A stretch of 55,927 nucleotides of DNA from Candidatus Poribacteria bacterium (lineage in GTDB: Bacteria; Poribacteria; WGA-4E; WGA-3G). The stretch spans positions 1 to 55,927 of the forward strand of contig JAPPBX010000101.1 of the NCBI GenBank assembly GCA_026702755.1. The letters are read 5' to 3'. Made by a program: the position numbers and the translations under genes. Positions 1 through 8,232 of the stretch are shown here, piece by piece; position 1 is the first letter of the stretch; every line of letters starts with the position of its first letter. The notes beneath the pieces were generated by a model. It worked only from the letters and a program-made list of their open reading frames with translations, ran no database searches and was not told where the DNA came from.

Positions 1-47
1 TCGGTCTCCAAAACCGAATGTTGGGGGTTCGAATCCCTCCTGGCCTG
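1..47 (+). tRNA. tRNA-Trp (CCA anticodon), 3' part
   Basis: The 5' end lies outside the window. What remains folds as an anticodon arm (stem 1-5 with 13-17, loop 6-12 with anticodon CCA at 8-10), a 5-nt variable loop, a T arm (23-27 with 35-39 around TTCGAAT) and the 3' acceptor strand 40-46 with discriminator G47. The terminal CCA is not fully encoded (CCT follows). A tRNA-Trp just upstream of secE-nusG is a common bacterial arrangement, which supports the call. Confidence 0.93.
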
Positions 48-59
48 CCTTTTAATCTT

Positions 60-482
60 ATGATAGCTCGTTTTAAAAACTATATTCAGGGAATTACTCA
101 GGAATGGCAGCGGGTGTCTAAACCGGACGCGAAAGAGGTTCAAGGCAGCACGATTACCGTCATAGTTGCTTCCGCCCTGTTAGGTCTTTTCATCGGGATA
201 GTTGACGGGAACCCTGCTTTCCCAAGATGGGGAAACCCCTTAGGTTGGCTTTTTCTGGTAATTCTCCCGGTTGCTGTTTTTTTTATTGTAAGAAGTTGGG
301 AAAACCAGCCGCAAAGCAGTAGAGAAAGTGAACTGAGTGGTGGTAATGAGGGAAGCCGGAAAATATTCGCAGCAGCGATAGCGTGTATTCCGTTAATCGC
401 CGTCGTTGTAAGCCAGTACGCCTTGGATAGTCCGCTTGAGGGTTTCGGTATGGCTTTTCTTAGAGCACTTTTTATCCGTTAA
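60..482 (+). CDS. secE: Preprotein translocase subunit SecE, extended form
   Basis: SecE is the small clamp subunit of the SecYEG protein-conducting channel in the inner membrane. The N-terminal amphipathic stretch (FKNYIQGITQEWQRVSKPDAKE, given here only as residues about 5-26) followed by a hydrophobic helix near 32-50 fits the SecE pattern, and the position between tRNA-Trp and nusG is the classical one. I chose ATG at 60 because an upstream in-frame ATG at 18 lies inside the tRNA. At 140 residues it is about twice the usual single-helix SecE. Two further hydrophobic segments are visible near 62-80 and 107-125, and the usual tryptophan-proline of the KVxWP motif is replaced by SKP. The identity therefore rests strongly on context. 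Confidence 0.82.
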   Translation: MIARFKNYIQGITQEWQRVSKPDAKEVQGSTITVIVASALLGLFIGIVDGNPAFPRWGNPLGWLFLVILPVAVFFIVRSWENQPQSSRESELSGGNEGSRKIFAAAIACIPLIAVVVSQYALDSPLEGFGMAFLRALFIR

Positions 483-507
483 CGGCAATGTGACACATTA
501 GTGAAAT

Positions 508-1074
508 ATGGATGGATATTGGTACGTTGTTCAGATATACACCGGGCATGAGAAGAAGGTTAAACTTAACCTCGACAACATGATTGCGAGGGAAGAGTTA
601 CAGGACGAAATTTTGCAGGTTAATGTCCCGGAAACCGAAGTGGTAGAGGTTAAAGATAGCCAGCGAAAGGTTAGCGTTCGCCCCTCTTATCCAGGGTACG
701 TTCTTGTCAATACCACCCATGAGCTCGGTCCATACGTTGACAGTCCGATTGGGCAGAGAAGTTGGTCGCTCATACAGGAAACACCAGGAGTTATGAACTT
801 CTTGGGCCCCACTTCACATCCATCACCTCTGAGCCCTGATGATGTTGAAGCAATGCTCCAGATGTCGACTGAAGAAGAGGAAGCCCCGCCAGTACCTGCA
901 ATGGAATACGAGATCGGTGACAAGGTCAAGGTGATAAACGGTCCGTTTAGTGGATTCCCTGGCGAAATTGAGGAAATTGATATGGAACACCAACGATTAC
1001 GCCTCAGTATTTCGCTTTTTGGGCGCTCTACCTCTGTTGATTTGGGTTTGCTTGAAGTCGAGGAACTTAACTAG
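508..1074 (+). CDS. nusG: Transcription termination/antitermination protein NusG
   Basis: NusG binds the RNA polymerase clamp and couples elongation to Rho or to the ribosome. The 188-residue length is normal. The NGN domain starts with WYVVQIYTGHEKKV and contains the RPSYPGYVLV segment. The C-terminal KOW domain starts at GDKVKVINGPFSGFPGEIEE. The order secE-nusG-rplK-rplA is the standard bacterial arrangement. The central linker (residues about 105-130, rich in acidic residues and proline) is slightly longer than in a minimal NusG. The start is the first ATG after the secE stop. Confidence 0.97.
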   Translation: MDGYWYVVQIYTGHEKKVKLNLDNMIAREELQDEILQVNVPETEVVEVKDSQRKVSVRPSYPGYVLVNTTHELGPYVDSPIGQRSWSLIQETPGVMNFLGPTSHPSPLSPDDVEAMLQMSTEEEEAPPVPAMEYEIGDKVKVINGPFSGFPGEIEEIDMEHQRLRLSISLFGRSTSVDLGLLEVEELN

Positions 1075-1109
1075 ATTTAAATGGCGTAAAAATAAAATAG
1101 GGAAAAATA

Positions 1110-1532
1110 ATGGCAAAAAAAGTAGCAGGTGAAGTTAAACTCCAGTTGGTATCCGGACAGGCAACACCGCAACCGCCTGTCGGTCCGAGTCTCGCGCCGT
1201 ATATGATTAATCTACAGGAGTTTATCAAATCGTTTAATGCTCAGACGCAACATCAAACCGGAATGGTGGTGACAACCATTGTCACTTGTTATAGTGATCG
1301 GTCATTTACCTTTGCGGTAAAATCGCCGCCGGCTGCAATCTTACTCAAATCCGCGGCGAAGATCGCCAAAGGTTCAGGCGAACCTAATCGAAATAAGGTT
1401 GCCACCGTCACAATGGATCAGATTCGCGAGATCGCGCAGACGAAATTACCCGACTTAAATACGACAGACTTAGATGCAGCAGTGCGAATGGTGGAAGGTA
1501 CCGCTCGTAGTATGGGGTTGACAATTAATTAG
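1110..1532 (+). CDS. rplK: 50S ribosomal protein L11
   Basis: L11 binds the GTPase-associated centre of 23S rRNA and is needed for factor-dependent GTP hydrolysis and the stringent response. The 140-residue length is typical. The N-terminal signature [20 protein letters not shown] is the proline-rich L11 domain, and the C-terminal RNA-binding domain contains [21 protein letters not shown]. The gene follows nusG by about 35 nt and precedes rplA. The sequence [15 protein letters not shown] closely follows the family consensus KLQI.AG.A.P.PPVGPALG. Confidence 0.97.
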   Translation: MAKKVAGEVKLQLVSGQATPQPPVGPSLAPYMINLQEFIKSFNAQTQHQTGMVVTTIVTCYSDRSFTFAVKSPPAAILLKSAAKIAKGSGEPNRNKVATVTMDQIREIAQTKLPDLNTTDLDAAVRMVEGTARSMGLTIN

Positions 1533-1627
1533 TGAAATTCGCTTGTTCGACGAAGAGGTATAACATCGTCGGCATAAGGATACTTACTTTGAAACGGGGC
1601 TACAGCAATACGCCCATGGAGAACAAG

Positions 1628-2326
1628 ATGGCGAAAAGAGGAAAGCGATACCGCGGCATTAGAGAGCAGGTAGATAGGCTCCAACTTTATACGGTAGACG
1701 AGGCTATCTCACTCGTCAAGAATACGGGGGGTGCTAAGTTTGATGAGACTGTGGATTTGGCATCACGTCTTGGTATAGATGCTCGACAAGCAGATCAGAA
1801 TATCCGAGGCACCGTTGCACTGCCACACGGAACAGGGAAGTCTGCGCGTGTTGTTGTCTTCGCCCAGGGTGATCTCGCGCGGCAAGCTGAAGAAGCTGGC
1901 GCAGATTTCGTCGGAACAGATGACCTTGTCGATAAAATCGTAGATGGTTGGCTTGAATTTGACGCGACAATCGCAACACCGGACCTGATGCGCAGTATCA
2001 TGCCGAAACTCGGACGGGTTCTTGGCCCACGCGGTTTGATGCCGAATGCCAAGGCAGGCACCGTCACAACAGACATTTCCGAAACCGTTCAGAGTATCAA
2101 AGCTGGGCAAATCGAATACCGAGTGGAACGCTCTTCCGGTATCGTTCATGTCCCGATCGGCAAAGTCTCGTTTGAGGAAGAAAGCCTTAAACAGAACCTT
2201 GATGCAGTGATGAGTGCACTCGTTGCCGCCCGTCCCTCCTCGGTGAAGGGTAGGTATATTCGAAGCGTTGCTATCTCAGCGACAATGGGTGTCAGCGTTC
2301 GTATAGATCCGCAGCAATTTGTATAA
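1628..2326 (+). CDS. rplA: 50S ribosomal protein L1
   Basis: L1 forms the mobile stalk at the E site of the 50S subunit and often represses its own operon. The 232-residue length matches the family. Signatures include MAKRGKRYRGIREQV at the start, NIRGTVALPHGTGK, and the GRVLGPRGLMPNAKAGTV loop. I chose ATG at 1628, preceded by GGAG at 1618-1621. The open frame extends upstream to 1532, but that extension of about 32 residues has no counterpart in L1. Together with rplK it forms the L11 operon half of the cluster. Confidence 0.97.
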   Translation: MAKRGKRYRGIREQVDRLQLYTVDEAISLVKNTGGAKFDETVDLASRLGIDARQADQNIRGTVALPHGTGKSARVVVFAQGDLARQAEEAGADFVGTDDLVDKIVDGWLEFDATIATPDLMRSIMPKLGRVLGPRGLMPNAKAGTVTTDISETVQSIKAGQIEYRVERSSGIVHVPIGKVSFEEESLKQNLDAVMSALVAARPSSVKGRYIRSVAISATMGVSVRIDPQQFV

Positions 2327-2370
2327 TCTACACGGGATACGATATAGAAATAGCCTTCACAGTTGAATAG

Positions 2371-2521
2371 AGTCGTAGAATGTAGGTGCTATGGGCTTAA
2401 TTTTGCCTACCGAGGCTTGAATGGATAGAAACAGAAGGGTGCGGTCGAAGCGTACGCAAGGTCTTGCCGTCCACTGTTCACTTCTCCTTAATATGAGCCT
2501 CCAGGTGCCTGGGGGCTTTTT
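2371..2521 (+). ncRNA. L10-type ribosomal protein leader (rplJ autoregulatory RNA)
   Basis: The 288-nt rplA-rplJ gap contains the hallmark of the L10 leader. A GTAGG stem strand at 2382-2386, followed by TGCTATGGGCTTAAT, pairs with CCTAC at 2406-2410 and is then followed by CGAGG. This closely resembles the AGCAGGTGC...GCTTAAT...CCTGCCGAGG element known from Firmicute L10 leaders. Known function: the L10(L12) complex binds this element and represses rplJL, here probably through the hairpin at 2497-2521. The match is from memory of the family pattern, not from a covariance model. Confidence 0.8.
2497..2521 (+). terminator. Attenuator/intrinsic terminator of the L10 leader
   Basis: GCCTCCAG (2497-2504) pairs with CTGGGGGC (2509-2516), with one G-U pair, around a GTGC tetraloop and is followed directly by five T residues. 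It lies between the L10-binding element and rplJ, so it is the likely premature-termination point for autoregulation. Confidence 0.82.
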
Positions 2522-2614
2522 GCATGCAATCGTATACCCAATTGACAGTTTTATAGAGAAACCGAGGCAGTGTGCCGCGGTCAACACACAACCCACATAG
2601 AAAGGAATTGGAAC

Positions 2615-3181
2615 ATGCCGAATGAGGCGAATGTTCATCAAACAGAGCAAATTCGCGAGATTTTCGACAGTGCTGATGTTGTTCTGCTAACAGACTTTCA
2701 GGGACTTACCGTTGCGGAAATTAGCGAGCTGCGCAATCAGCTCCGAGCAGCAGGTCTCCGTTATAAAGTCTGTAAGAATACATTAGTAAATGTCGTTGCC
2801 CAAGAGAGAGGTATTGAAGGGTTGGCACCTTATCTCAAAGGAAATACAGCCCTTGCTACTGGCACAGATCCAGCAGCATCCTCAAAAATCTTGCTTGAAT
2901 TTGGCGAAGAACACGAAAATTTTAAGATCAAAGGCGGGATTCTTGGAACCCAGGTCATTGACGCTGCAGGTGTTGAATCGCTCCAAGATATGCCGTCCCG
3001 AGAAGTCCTAATTGGCAAGACCGTCGGTCTCATCAGTGCACCGCTTACCGGGCTTGTCCGGACTCTCGATCAGGGTTCACCTATTACAGGTATGGTGAAT
3101 GTACTCAGTGGAACAATACGTCAGGTAGCCTCTGTGCTCACACAGGTTGCTGACCAAAAGAAAGAGGCGGAAAACGCCTAA
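2615..3181 (+). CDS. rplJ: 50S ribosomal protein L10
   Basis: L10 anchors L7/L12 dimers to the ribosomal stalk. The 188-residue protein has the N-terminal L10 fold (EIFDSADVVLLTDFQGLTV..., LRYKVCKNTLVNVVA) and a helical C-terminus (AGTIRQVASVLTQVADQK region) that carries the L7/L12-binding sites. ATG 2615 is used because AAAGGA at 2601-2606 sits at a good distance; the open frame continues upstream to 2570 without similarity. It follows its leader RNA and precedes rplL by 130 nt, in which a weak CTTGAT/ATCAAG stem can be drawn. Confidence 0.97.
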   Translation: MPNEANVHQTEQIREIFDSADVVLLTDFQGLTVAEISELRNQLRAAGLRYKVCKNTLVNVVAQERGIEGLAPYLKGNTALATGTDPAASSKILLEFGEEHENFKIKGGILGTQVIDAAGVESLQDMPSREVLIGKTVGLISAPLTGLVRTLDQGSPITGMVNVLSGTIRQVASVLTQVADQKKEAENA

Positions 3182-3311
3182 ATCAAAGCGCGTATTGCGC
3201 ATATACTAAATATTGTGGGGAAAGTCGGTTACGATGATTTAACCCTGCATGGCTTGATCAGAAAACTTCTAATCAAGTTAATTTGGTACTACTTATAGAA
3301 AGGATATGAAC

Positions 3312-3710
3312 ATGGCCGCAGATTTAGAGAAAATGATTGACGAGATTAGCAATATGACGGTTCTGGAACTTTCCGAATTGGTCAAAGCGTTAGAGGATAA
3401 ATTCGGTGTAAGTGCGTCAGCCGCCCCGGCTGTCGCTGTGGCAGGGGTAGCAGCACCCGCCGCCGGTGCGGAAGAGGAAGCCGCTCCGGAGGAAGAGAAA
3501 ACGGAATTTGACGTTCAACTCAAAGACTTTGGTGCCAAGAAAATTCCTGTCATCAAAGAGGTTCGCGCTATCACCGGACTCGGCTTGAAGGAAGCGAAAG
3601 AAAAAGTCGAATCCGCGCCTGTCATCATTCAAGAAGGTGTCTCTCAAGAGGATGCCGAAAAGACAAAAGAGCAGCTCGAAGCCCTTGGTGCCGAAGTTGA
3701 AATCTTATAG
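3312..3710 (+). CDS. rplL: 50S ribosomal protein L7/L12
   Basis: L7/L12 is the multicopy stalk protein that recruits translation factors. At 132 residues it has the N-terminal dimerisation helices ([25 protein letters not shown]), an Ala/Pro/Glu-rich hinge (about 40-60) and a C-terminal globular domain with [21 protein letters not shown] 3312 lies about 8 nt after AAAGGA; an ATG two codons upstream (3306) is too close to that ribosome-binding site. It is the last gene of the cluster, being followed by a strong hairpin rather than rpoB. Confidence 0.96.
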   Translation: MAADLEKMIDEISNMTVLELSELVKALEDKFGVSASAAPAVAVAGVAAPAAGAEEEAAPEEEKTEFDVQLKDFGAKKIPVIKEVRAITGLGLKEAKEKVESAPVIIQEGVSQEDAEKTKEQLEALGAEVEIL

Positions 3711-3765
3711 GTGGAAGTACACCGCCTTACAACATAGACTGCGCGCTTAACCGCACGCGGTAGGT

Positions 3766-3842
3766 AAACCCATTATGGTTCTTGATTATAGCGATGCACG
3801 AACTCATCGCTCTACAGCGGACTATAATGGGTTTTCGTTTTT
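3766..3842 (+). terminator. Nested-hairpin terminator after rplL
   Basis: AACCCATTAT (3767-3776) pairs with ATAATGGGTT (3824-3833). A second perfect stem AGCGATG/CATCGCT (3790-3796 with 3805-3811) is nested in its loop. A T-rich run follows from 3832. The large two-storey hairpin with T-tract is a convincing end for the secE-rplL transcripts. Confidence 0.78.
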
Positions 3843-3922
3843 TGTTAAAGCAATAATCTCCGGAAGTGCAGATACAAGTTTGATTAAAACCTAATCTGCT
3901 GGAAAATACCAACGTATTACCT

Positions 3923-4765
3923 ATGTTCAGTATCGTTGATGTCTTTTATCTTGTTTTCAGTCAGCTCGCGGTTGGCGGGTTTATTCTGCTTCTCATAGTT
4001 CCAAAAGATTTGGTAGGTGCCAATTTTTATCGCTTGATGGGAAGTATCTACTTGCTTGTAGGGGGTTTATCGCGTTGTGCAAACCTTGCTCTCTATCAAC
4101 AACCTGTCACATTTCGCAGTTTTTTCGGATTCTGGCAGAACCCAGAGTCCATTTCTGTTATCTGTTTCGTTCTGATTGTCCTTTTTTACACATTGAGCTG
4201 GTGGTTCAAAGCACTACTGGTCACCCGACTCCTTTTCTTTAGTGGGGCAATTTGCGGCGTAGTATGGATTGTCTTGAGCGCACAGCGTTATCTTCAAGTT
4301 GTTCAACTCCCCGCTGAGATGTTTCTGTTACCGCTTCAGTTCTTGACAGCGTCTGTGTTATTGGGTGCCGTCCACAGCGGAATGTGGTTTGGACACTGGT
4401 ATCTCGTGGTGCCTGATTTACCAGTGACATATCTGAAACGGTTTAATACCGTATTACTCTATACCCTTTTGGGTATGACACTGCTTCTCTGCCTGAACCT
4501 CTTTTTCAGACAGCAATCTGTGGATGTTGTACCTTTTAACCTTTTCTATCAAATCATTTTTAGTATGCGGATGCTGATTGGCATCGCGGGAACGCTGTTT
4601 CTCTATTTTATTACGTGGGATTGCTTGCGTCCTAAATCGGTTGCCCGCGATGTCCTTGGGGCGACACGGGCTGCAACAGGCTTCCTTTTTATTGCCATTA
4701 TAACAGTATTTCTGGGCGAGTTTTGCAGTCGGTTGCTGCTTCTGGAAATGCGATTCATTTTTTAA
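3923..4765 (+). CDS. Polytopic membrane protein of unknown function
   Basis: The 280-residue protein is almost entirely hydrophobic, with seven to eight predicted membrane helices starting at the N-terminus. I do not recognise the family firmly. The last segment, ITVFLGEFCSRLLLLE, loosely resembles the final helix of NrfD/DmsC-type quinol-interacting membrane subunits (a GE..R pattern), and GMWFGHWYLV contains a histidine in a membrane-adjacent position that could bind heme. These are weak hints only. It is isolated: terminator upstream, own promoter-like site after it for the next gene. No ribosome-binding site is obvious before ATG 3923. Confidence 0.7.
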   Translation: MFSIVDVFYLVFSQLAVGGFILLLIVPKDLVGANFYRLMGSIYLLVGGLSRCANLALYQQPVTFRSFFGFWQNPESISVICFVLIVLFYTLSWWFKALLVTRLLFFSGAICGVVWIVLSAQRYLQVVQLPAEMFLLPLQFLTASVLLGAVHSGMWFGHWYLVVPDLPVTYLKRFNTVLLYTLLGMTLLLCLNLFFRQQSVDVVPFNLFYQIIFSMRMLIGIAGTLFLYFITWDCLRPKSVARDVLGATRAATGFLFIAIITVFLGEFCSRLLLLEMRFIF

Positions 4766-4785
4766 TTTTTTGGAATCGAATTTCG

Positions 4786-4815
4786 TTGTAATTTAAATTT
4801 CAGATATGCTAAAAT
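4786..4815 (+). promoter_or_regulatory. Candidate sigma70-type promoter
   Basis: TTGTAA (4786-4791), an 18-nt spacer and TAAAAT (4810-4815) lie 35 nt upstream of the dehydrogenase start in the gap between two genes. The -35 box is imperfect. Confidence 0.45.
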
Positions 4816-4849
4816 GACTATATCCATTAAAAACTTGAGGAGGCACATA

Positions 4850-5920
4850 ATGAAATCCCAAATTTTCTATGAACCCGAATCAATGAGTCTTGAAGACCGG
4901 CCCGTACCGGCAGCAGGGGACAACGACCTATTGGTCCAAGTGCGTTCAGTAGGCATCTGTGGTTCGGATGTCGCATACTATTTCGGTAATAGTTCACTCG
5001 AAACAGATGACGGGAAGGGACCCCTTATTCTTGGACACGAGTTCACTGGTGAAGTCGTTGAAGTGGGTAGTGAAGCAGGATCAACAGGTGGATTTAAAGT
5101 AGGGGACAGAGTTGTCGTTAATCCCGTTCAATCGAACCCAGACTCTTTTTGGAGCCAGAAAGGATTGTCCAACTTGTGTCCAGAAAAACGTGTCTTAGGT
5201 GTTGGTGTTGACGGTGGTTTTGCGGAATACGCGGTTTCTGATTATCGCTGGACGGTCAAACTCCCCGATAACGTAACTTATGACCAGGGAGCGTTAACAG
5301 AACCTCTGGCATGCGGACTTTATGCTGTCAATAATCTCAATGCTGAGGAAGGACAAACTGCCGTTGTCTTCGGACCGGGCCCTATCGGTCTAATGATGGT
5401 ACAAGTTCTAAAGAGCCGCGGTTTGAAAAATGTCTTGCTCGTTGGAACCCGCGACTACCGCTTGGATTGCGGTAAGGAGCTCGGCGCAGATGTCGTCGTC
5501 AATGTTAGTGATACCGGTTCCCCACATTATGTTGAAGACCTTGGTGCTGCAATTCAGGAACTCAATAACGGAGAATTGGCGGATCGCGCAATTACGGCTA
5601 CCAGCTCGCTTGACGCAATTCACACGGCACTCGAAGTTACAGGTAGGCACGCGACTGTCGTTATCTTTGGGCTTCCTGGCGATACAGACGTGATGCAGGT
5701 TCCTATCCTTGACACTATTCTCGATGATAAAACTATCAGGTTCTCTTGGCTTGCTCCCGATACATGGGAAGAGGCTGTCCAGCTGATTTCGAGTGGCGAT
5801 GTCAATATGGACAAAATCATCAGCCACGAGTTTTCACTTGAATCACTCGTTGAAGGGATAACCAAGGTTCGCAACCGCGAAGACGGTTGTACCAAGGGCT
5901 TGATAAAAGTCTCCGCCTAA
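4850..5920 (+). CDS. Medium-chain (zinc-type) alcohol/polyol dehydrogenase
   Basis: A 356-residue MDR-superfamily oxidoreductase, probably acting on a sugar alcohol or similar secondary alcohol with NAD(P). The catalytic-zinc signatures are visible: GICGSD with C37, and GHE with H63/E64. The nucleotide-binding segment VVFGPGPIGLMMVQ follows. ATG 4850 is used because GAGGAGG (4837-4843) precedes it by 6 nt; the frame opens earlier at 4814. The structural-zinc lobe is degenerate: the four spaced cysteines of the family are absent, with only one cysteine (in SNLCPEK) in that region. The two other zinc dehydrogenases in the window keep all four. The substrate cannot be told from sequence. Confidence 0.85.
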   Translation: MKSQIFYEPESMSLEDRPVPAAGDNDLLVQVRSVGICGSDVAYYFGNSSLETDDGKGPLILGHEFTGEVVEVGSEAGSTGGFKVGDRVVVNPVQSNPDSFWSQKGLSNLCPEKRVLGVGVDGGFAEYAVSDYRWTVKLPDNVTYDQGALTEPLACGLYAVNNLNAEEGQTAVVFGPGPIGLMMVQVLKSRGLKNVLLVGTRDYRLDCGKELGADVVVNVSDTGSPHYVEDLGAAIQELNNGELADRAITATSSLDAIHTALEVTGRHATVVIFGLPGDTDVMQVPILDTILDDKTIRFSWLAPDTWEEAVQLISSGDVNMDKIISHEFSLESLVEGITKVRNREDGCTKGLIKVSA

Positions 5921-5932
5921 CCGGTAAGTAAC

Positions 5933-6280
5933 ATGGGCATCCCATTTTTTATCCTTTTTGCCCTTTCAATCGCTTTTCTATCACTTGGGATAACTGGGTG
6001 GGGTGGCTTCGTCTCGGTGGAATGGCCTCAACAGGATTCACCCGATGCAAACAGCGACAACACCGTGGCTGTCACCCCTTACCTGAGTTTTCAACCCAAT
6101 TATTGGGCGATCGCACAGTGTTTCACAGGGTTTCTATTGTTTTTAGCGAGTCTCTATTTTATGGGCTTTTTCCTCTATCTTGAAGAGCGAGAAAGCGGTA
6201 GGATAATGAAGAACGTTAAAAGTTTCGCCAAACTGCGACAGTTTATGGAACGACATCAGAAGGGGGACACTTCAGAATGA
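5933..6280 (+). CDS. Small two-helix membrane protein, unknown
   Basis: A 115-residue protein with hydrophobic segments near residues 1-22 and 60-85, the second followed by a charged cytoplasmic-looking tail (ERESGRIMKNVKSFAKLRQFMERHQK). No family was recognised. It starts 12 nt after the dehydrogenase stop and its stop overlaps the next start (ATGA at 6277-6280), so it is probably co-translated with the LamG protein. Confidence 0.65.
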   Translation: MGIPFFILFALSIAFLSLGITGWGGFVSVEWPQQDSPDANSDNTVAVTPYLSFQPNYWAIAQCFTGFLLFLASLYFMGFFLYLEERESGRIMKNVKSFAKLRQFMERHQKGDTSE

Positions 6281-7125
6281 ATTCGCTCATAAGATTTTTC
6301 GTTAGCAAACCGAAGCGGTCCCGGATGCTGATAGGTATCGGATTGCTGTTTGGCATGGTATGCTGTTTTACGACAGCCGATGCCAAAATCGACCCAGAGA
6401 CAGTGGCTGGAATCTGGCTTTTCGATGAAGGTACTGGGAAGACCACTGCAGATTTATCCGGCAATGGGAACGATGGTGAACTCAAAGAGGGCGCGAAATG
6501 GGAAGATGGACAATTTGGGCAGGCAGTCATATTTGATGGGAAAGACGATTACGTTGAAATTGCTCCCTCACCGCTGTTCAATTCGGAGGAGTTCACTGTC
6601 ACCTTCTGGATGCATCCTACAGCTGTCGGAGGCAACAACCCGGCGGGTAAAGGCTCAGCCACCCTTGTCATTGCGAACGGTAACCCTGGAGACGGTGGCG
6701 GAGCGAATTGGTGGTTTGAGTTCTGGAATGGCGGCAACTTTGAATTCAAAAGTTGTCAAGCAGGTTGCGCCGCCGCGAACACACCGGTGAACAAACCGAA
6801 TGAATGGTATTTTATCGCTGGTATCTACAACGGCACTGAGTATGAACTCTATATTGATGCTACATTTAAGGCAAAAGGACCGAACAAAGTCGGCGCACCG
6901 GAAAAGGGACTCCTTATCGGTAGTGGATTGTGTCCGGCTGGTCATGGATGTGACGGTGGCTATTTCAAAGGCATCATTGACGATGTGGCAATGTTTAGCA
7001 GTATCCTGAGTGAAGCGGACCTGAAAACGCTCATGGACCAAGGTGTGGGAAAAGTACTCGGTGTTGCGCCGGTAGAACCCATAGGCAAATTGACAACGAC
7101 GTGGGGTAATTTGAAAAGACGTTAA
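6277..7125 (+). CDS. Secreted LamG (concanavalin A-like) domain protein
   Basis: A 282-residue exported protein. A hydrophobic signal segment lies at about 17-35, ending in TTADA. A Laminin-G-3 type jelly roll follows: VAGIWLFDEGTGKTTADLSGNG, FDGKDDYVEI, FTVTFWMHP, NEWYFIAGIYNG, and GIIDDVAMFSSILSEADLKTLM. Such domains bind carbohydrates or form parts of surface adhesins. The C-terminal tail PIGKLTTTWGNLKRR matches a tail I associate with many LamG proteins of Poribacteria, of unknown role. The start is fixed by AGGGGG at 6261-6266 and by the ATGA overlap with the preceding gene. Confidence 0.87.
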   Translation: MNSLIRFFVSKPKRSRMLIGIGLLFGMVCCFTTADAKIDPETVAGIWLFDEGTGKTTADLSGNGNDGELKEGAKWEDGQFGQAVIFDGKDDYVEIAPSPLFNSEEFTVTFWMHPTAVGGNNPAGKGSATLVIANGNPGDGGGANWWFEFWNGGNFEFKSCQAGCAAANTPVNKPNEWYFIAGIYNGTEYELYIDATFKAKGPNKVGAPEKGLLIGSGLCPAGHGCDGGYFKGIIDDVAMFSSILSEADLKTLMDQGVGKVLGVAPVEPIGKLTTTWGNLKRR

Positions 7126-7144
7126 AACGTCAAGCCCCGTCAAC

Positions 7145-8224
7145 GTGGAACGACGATTGAAAAACGATTTACTTCTTCGCGCATCAAAATGTCTACCGGT
7201 AGAACGTGTCCCCGTTTGGATGATGCGGCAGGCAGGCAGATCAGATCCCGTTTACCGGCAGATTCGACGTGAGCTTAACCTTCCGTTGGAACGACTCTTT
7301 CGGACGTGTCCTGCACCGATGTTGCAGACCGATGTCGAATCAGCAGTCAAAATTTCACTGCTGCCTAAACGTATCGGTGTTGATGCCATCATTGTTTACA
7401 AAGATATTCTCACCCCACTCGCCCCTATGGGCGCGCATTTCCGGTTTAATCCCGGTCCTATTTTAAGCTCACCCATCCGGACGCGAGCCCAAGTCAACGT
7501 CCTTCAATCCGTTGATGACCCACCCACACAATTAGCGTTTACGGGAAACGTCATTCGCGAGTTACGGGAAACCTTGAATGAGGAACTACCACTGATCGGT
7601 TTTGCTGGGGCACCTTTGACGATCGCCTTTTTCCTCATTGTAGGGGAGAGTCCCATCAAGCATGGCGGAGGAATGTCGGAAAAAGCCACTCCTGTCTTCC
7701 AAATGATAGAAGAGGCACCGGAGCTCCTACATCTCCTGTTAGAAAAACTAACGAAGATGACAATTAACTACTTGAATTATCAAATCAGCGAAGGGGTTCA
7801 AATAGTGCAACTCTTTGAATCTATTGCGGACATCTTGCCCAGGCGGATTTATGAAGAATTCGCACTTCCTTACCACCAACGAATTTTCGTCGAACTCAAT
7901 TCAGAGGCACCCAGCATTCTTTTCGCAAAGGAGTGCAATTATCTGGATTTAATGCATCAGAGTGGCGCAGATGTCCTAAGTGTGGGAAAGTGTGTAGACC
8001 TCGGCAAAGCCAAAGCGGAAATAAATGGTACTGTCGCTTTCCAAGGAAATGTTGATAACGATATCCTCCGGGACGGAACCCCTGATGACATCACGGCAGC
8101 AGTCGATGCCTGCTTAAAACAGGGTGGGAAAACCGGACATATTTTGAATTTGAGTCACGGGCTACACAGAGACACTCCTTTTGAAAACGTCAAACATTTC
8201 GTAAATATCGCAAAAAGACTGTAG
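7145..8224 (+). CDS. hemE: Uroporphyrinogen decarboxylase
   Basis: HemE converts uroporphyrinogen III to coproporphyrinogen III by four decarboxylations in the cytoplasm. The 359-residue protein has the substrate-binding RQAGR motif (residues 28-32), FAGAPLTIAFFLIVGE, and VQLFESIADILP. The aspartate usually found in the FDSWAG element is E here (FES), a conservative change worth checking. The reading frame begins with GTG 7145; no better ATG is available upstream, and the homologous region begins within a few residues. It heads a heme block with hemH and hemY, separated by 8 nt from the next gene. Confidence 0.93.
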   Translation: MERRLKNDLLLRASKCLPVERVPVWMMRQAGRSDPVYRQIRRELNLPLERLFRTCPAPMLQTDVESAVKISLLPKRIGVDAIIVYKDILTPLAPMGAHFRFNPGPILSSPIRTRAQVNVLQSVDDPPTQLAFTGNVIRELRETLNEELPLIGFAGAPLTIAFFLIVGESPIKHGGGMSEKATPVFQMIEEAPELLHLLLEKLTKMTINYLNYQISEGVQIVQLFESIADILPRRIYEEFALPYHQRIFVELNSEAPSILFAKECNYLDLMHQSGADVLSVGKCVDLGKAKAEINGTVAFQGNVDNDILRDGTPDDITAAVDACLKQGGKTGHILNLSHGLHRDTPFENVKHFVNIAKRL

Positions 8225-8232
8225 GGAAATTA

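Noticed and set aside
2357-2650. Antisense ORF of 97 residues over the rplJ leader
   Set aside because: It overlaps the L10 leader and attenuator and has no family features.
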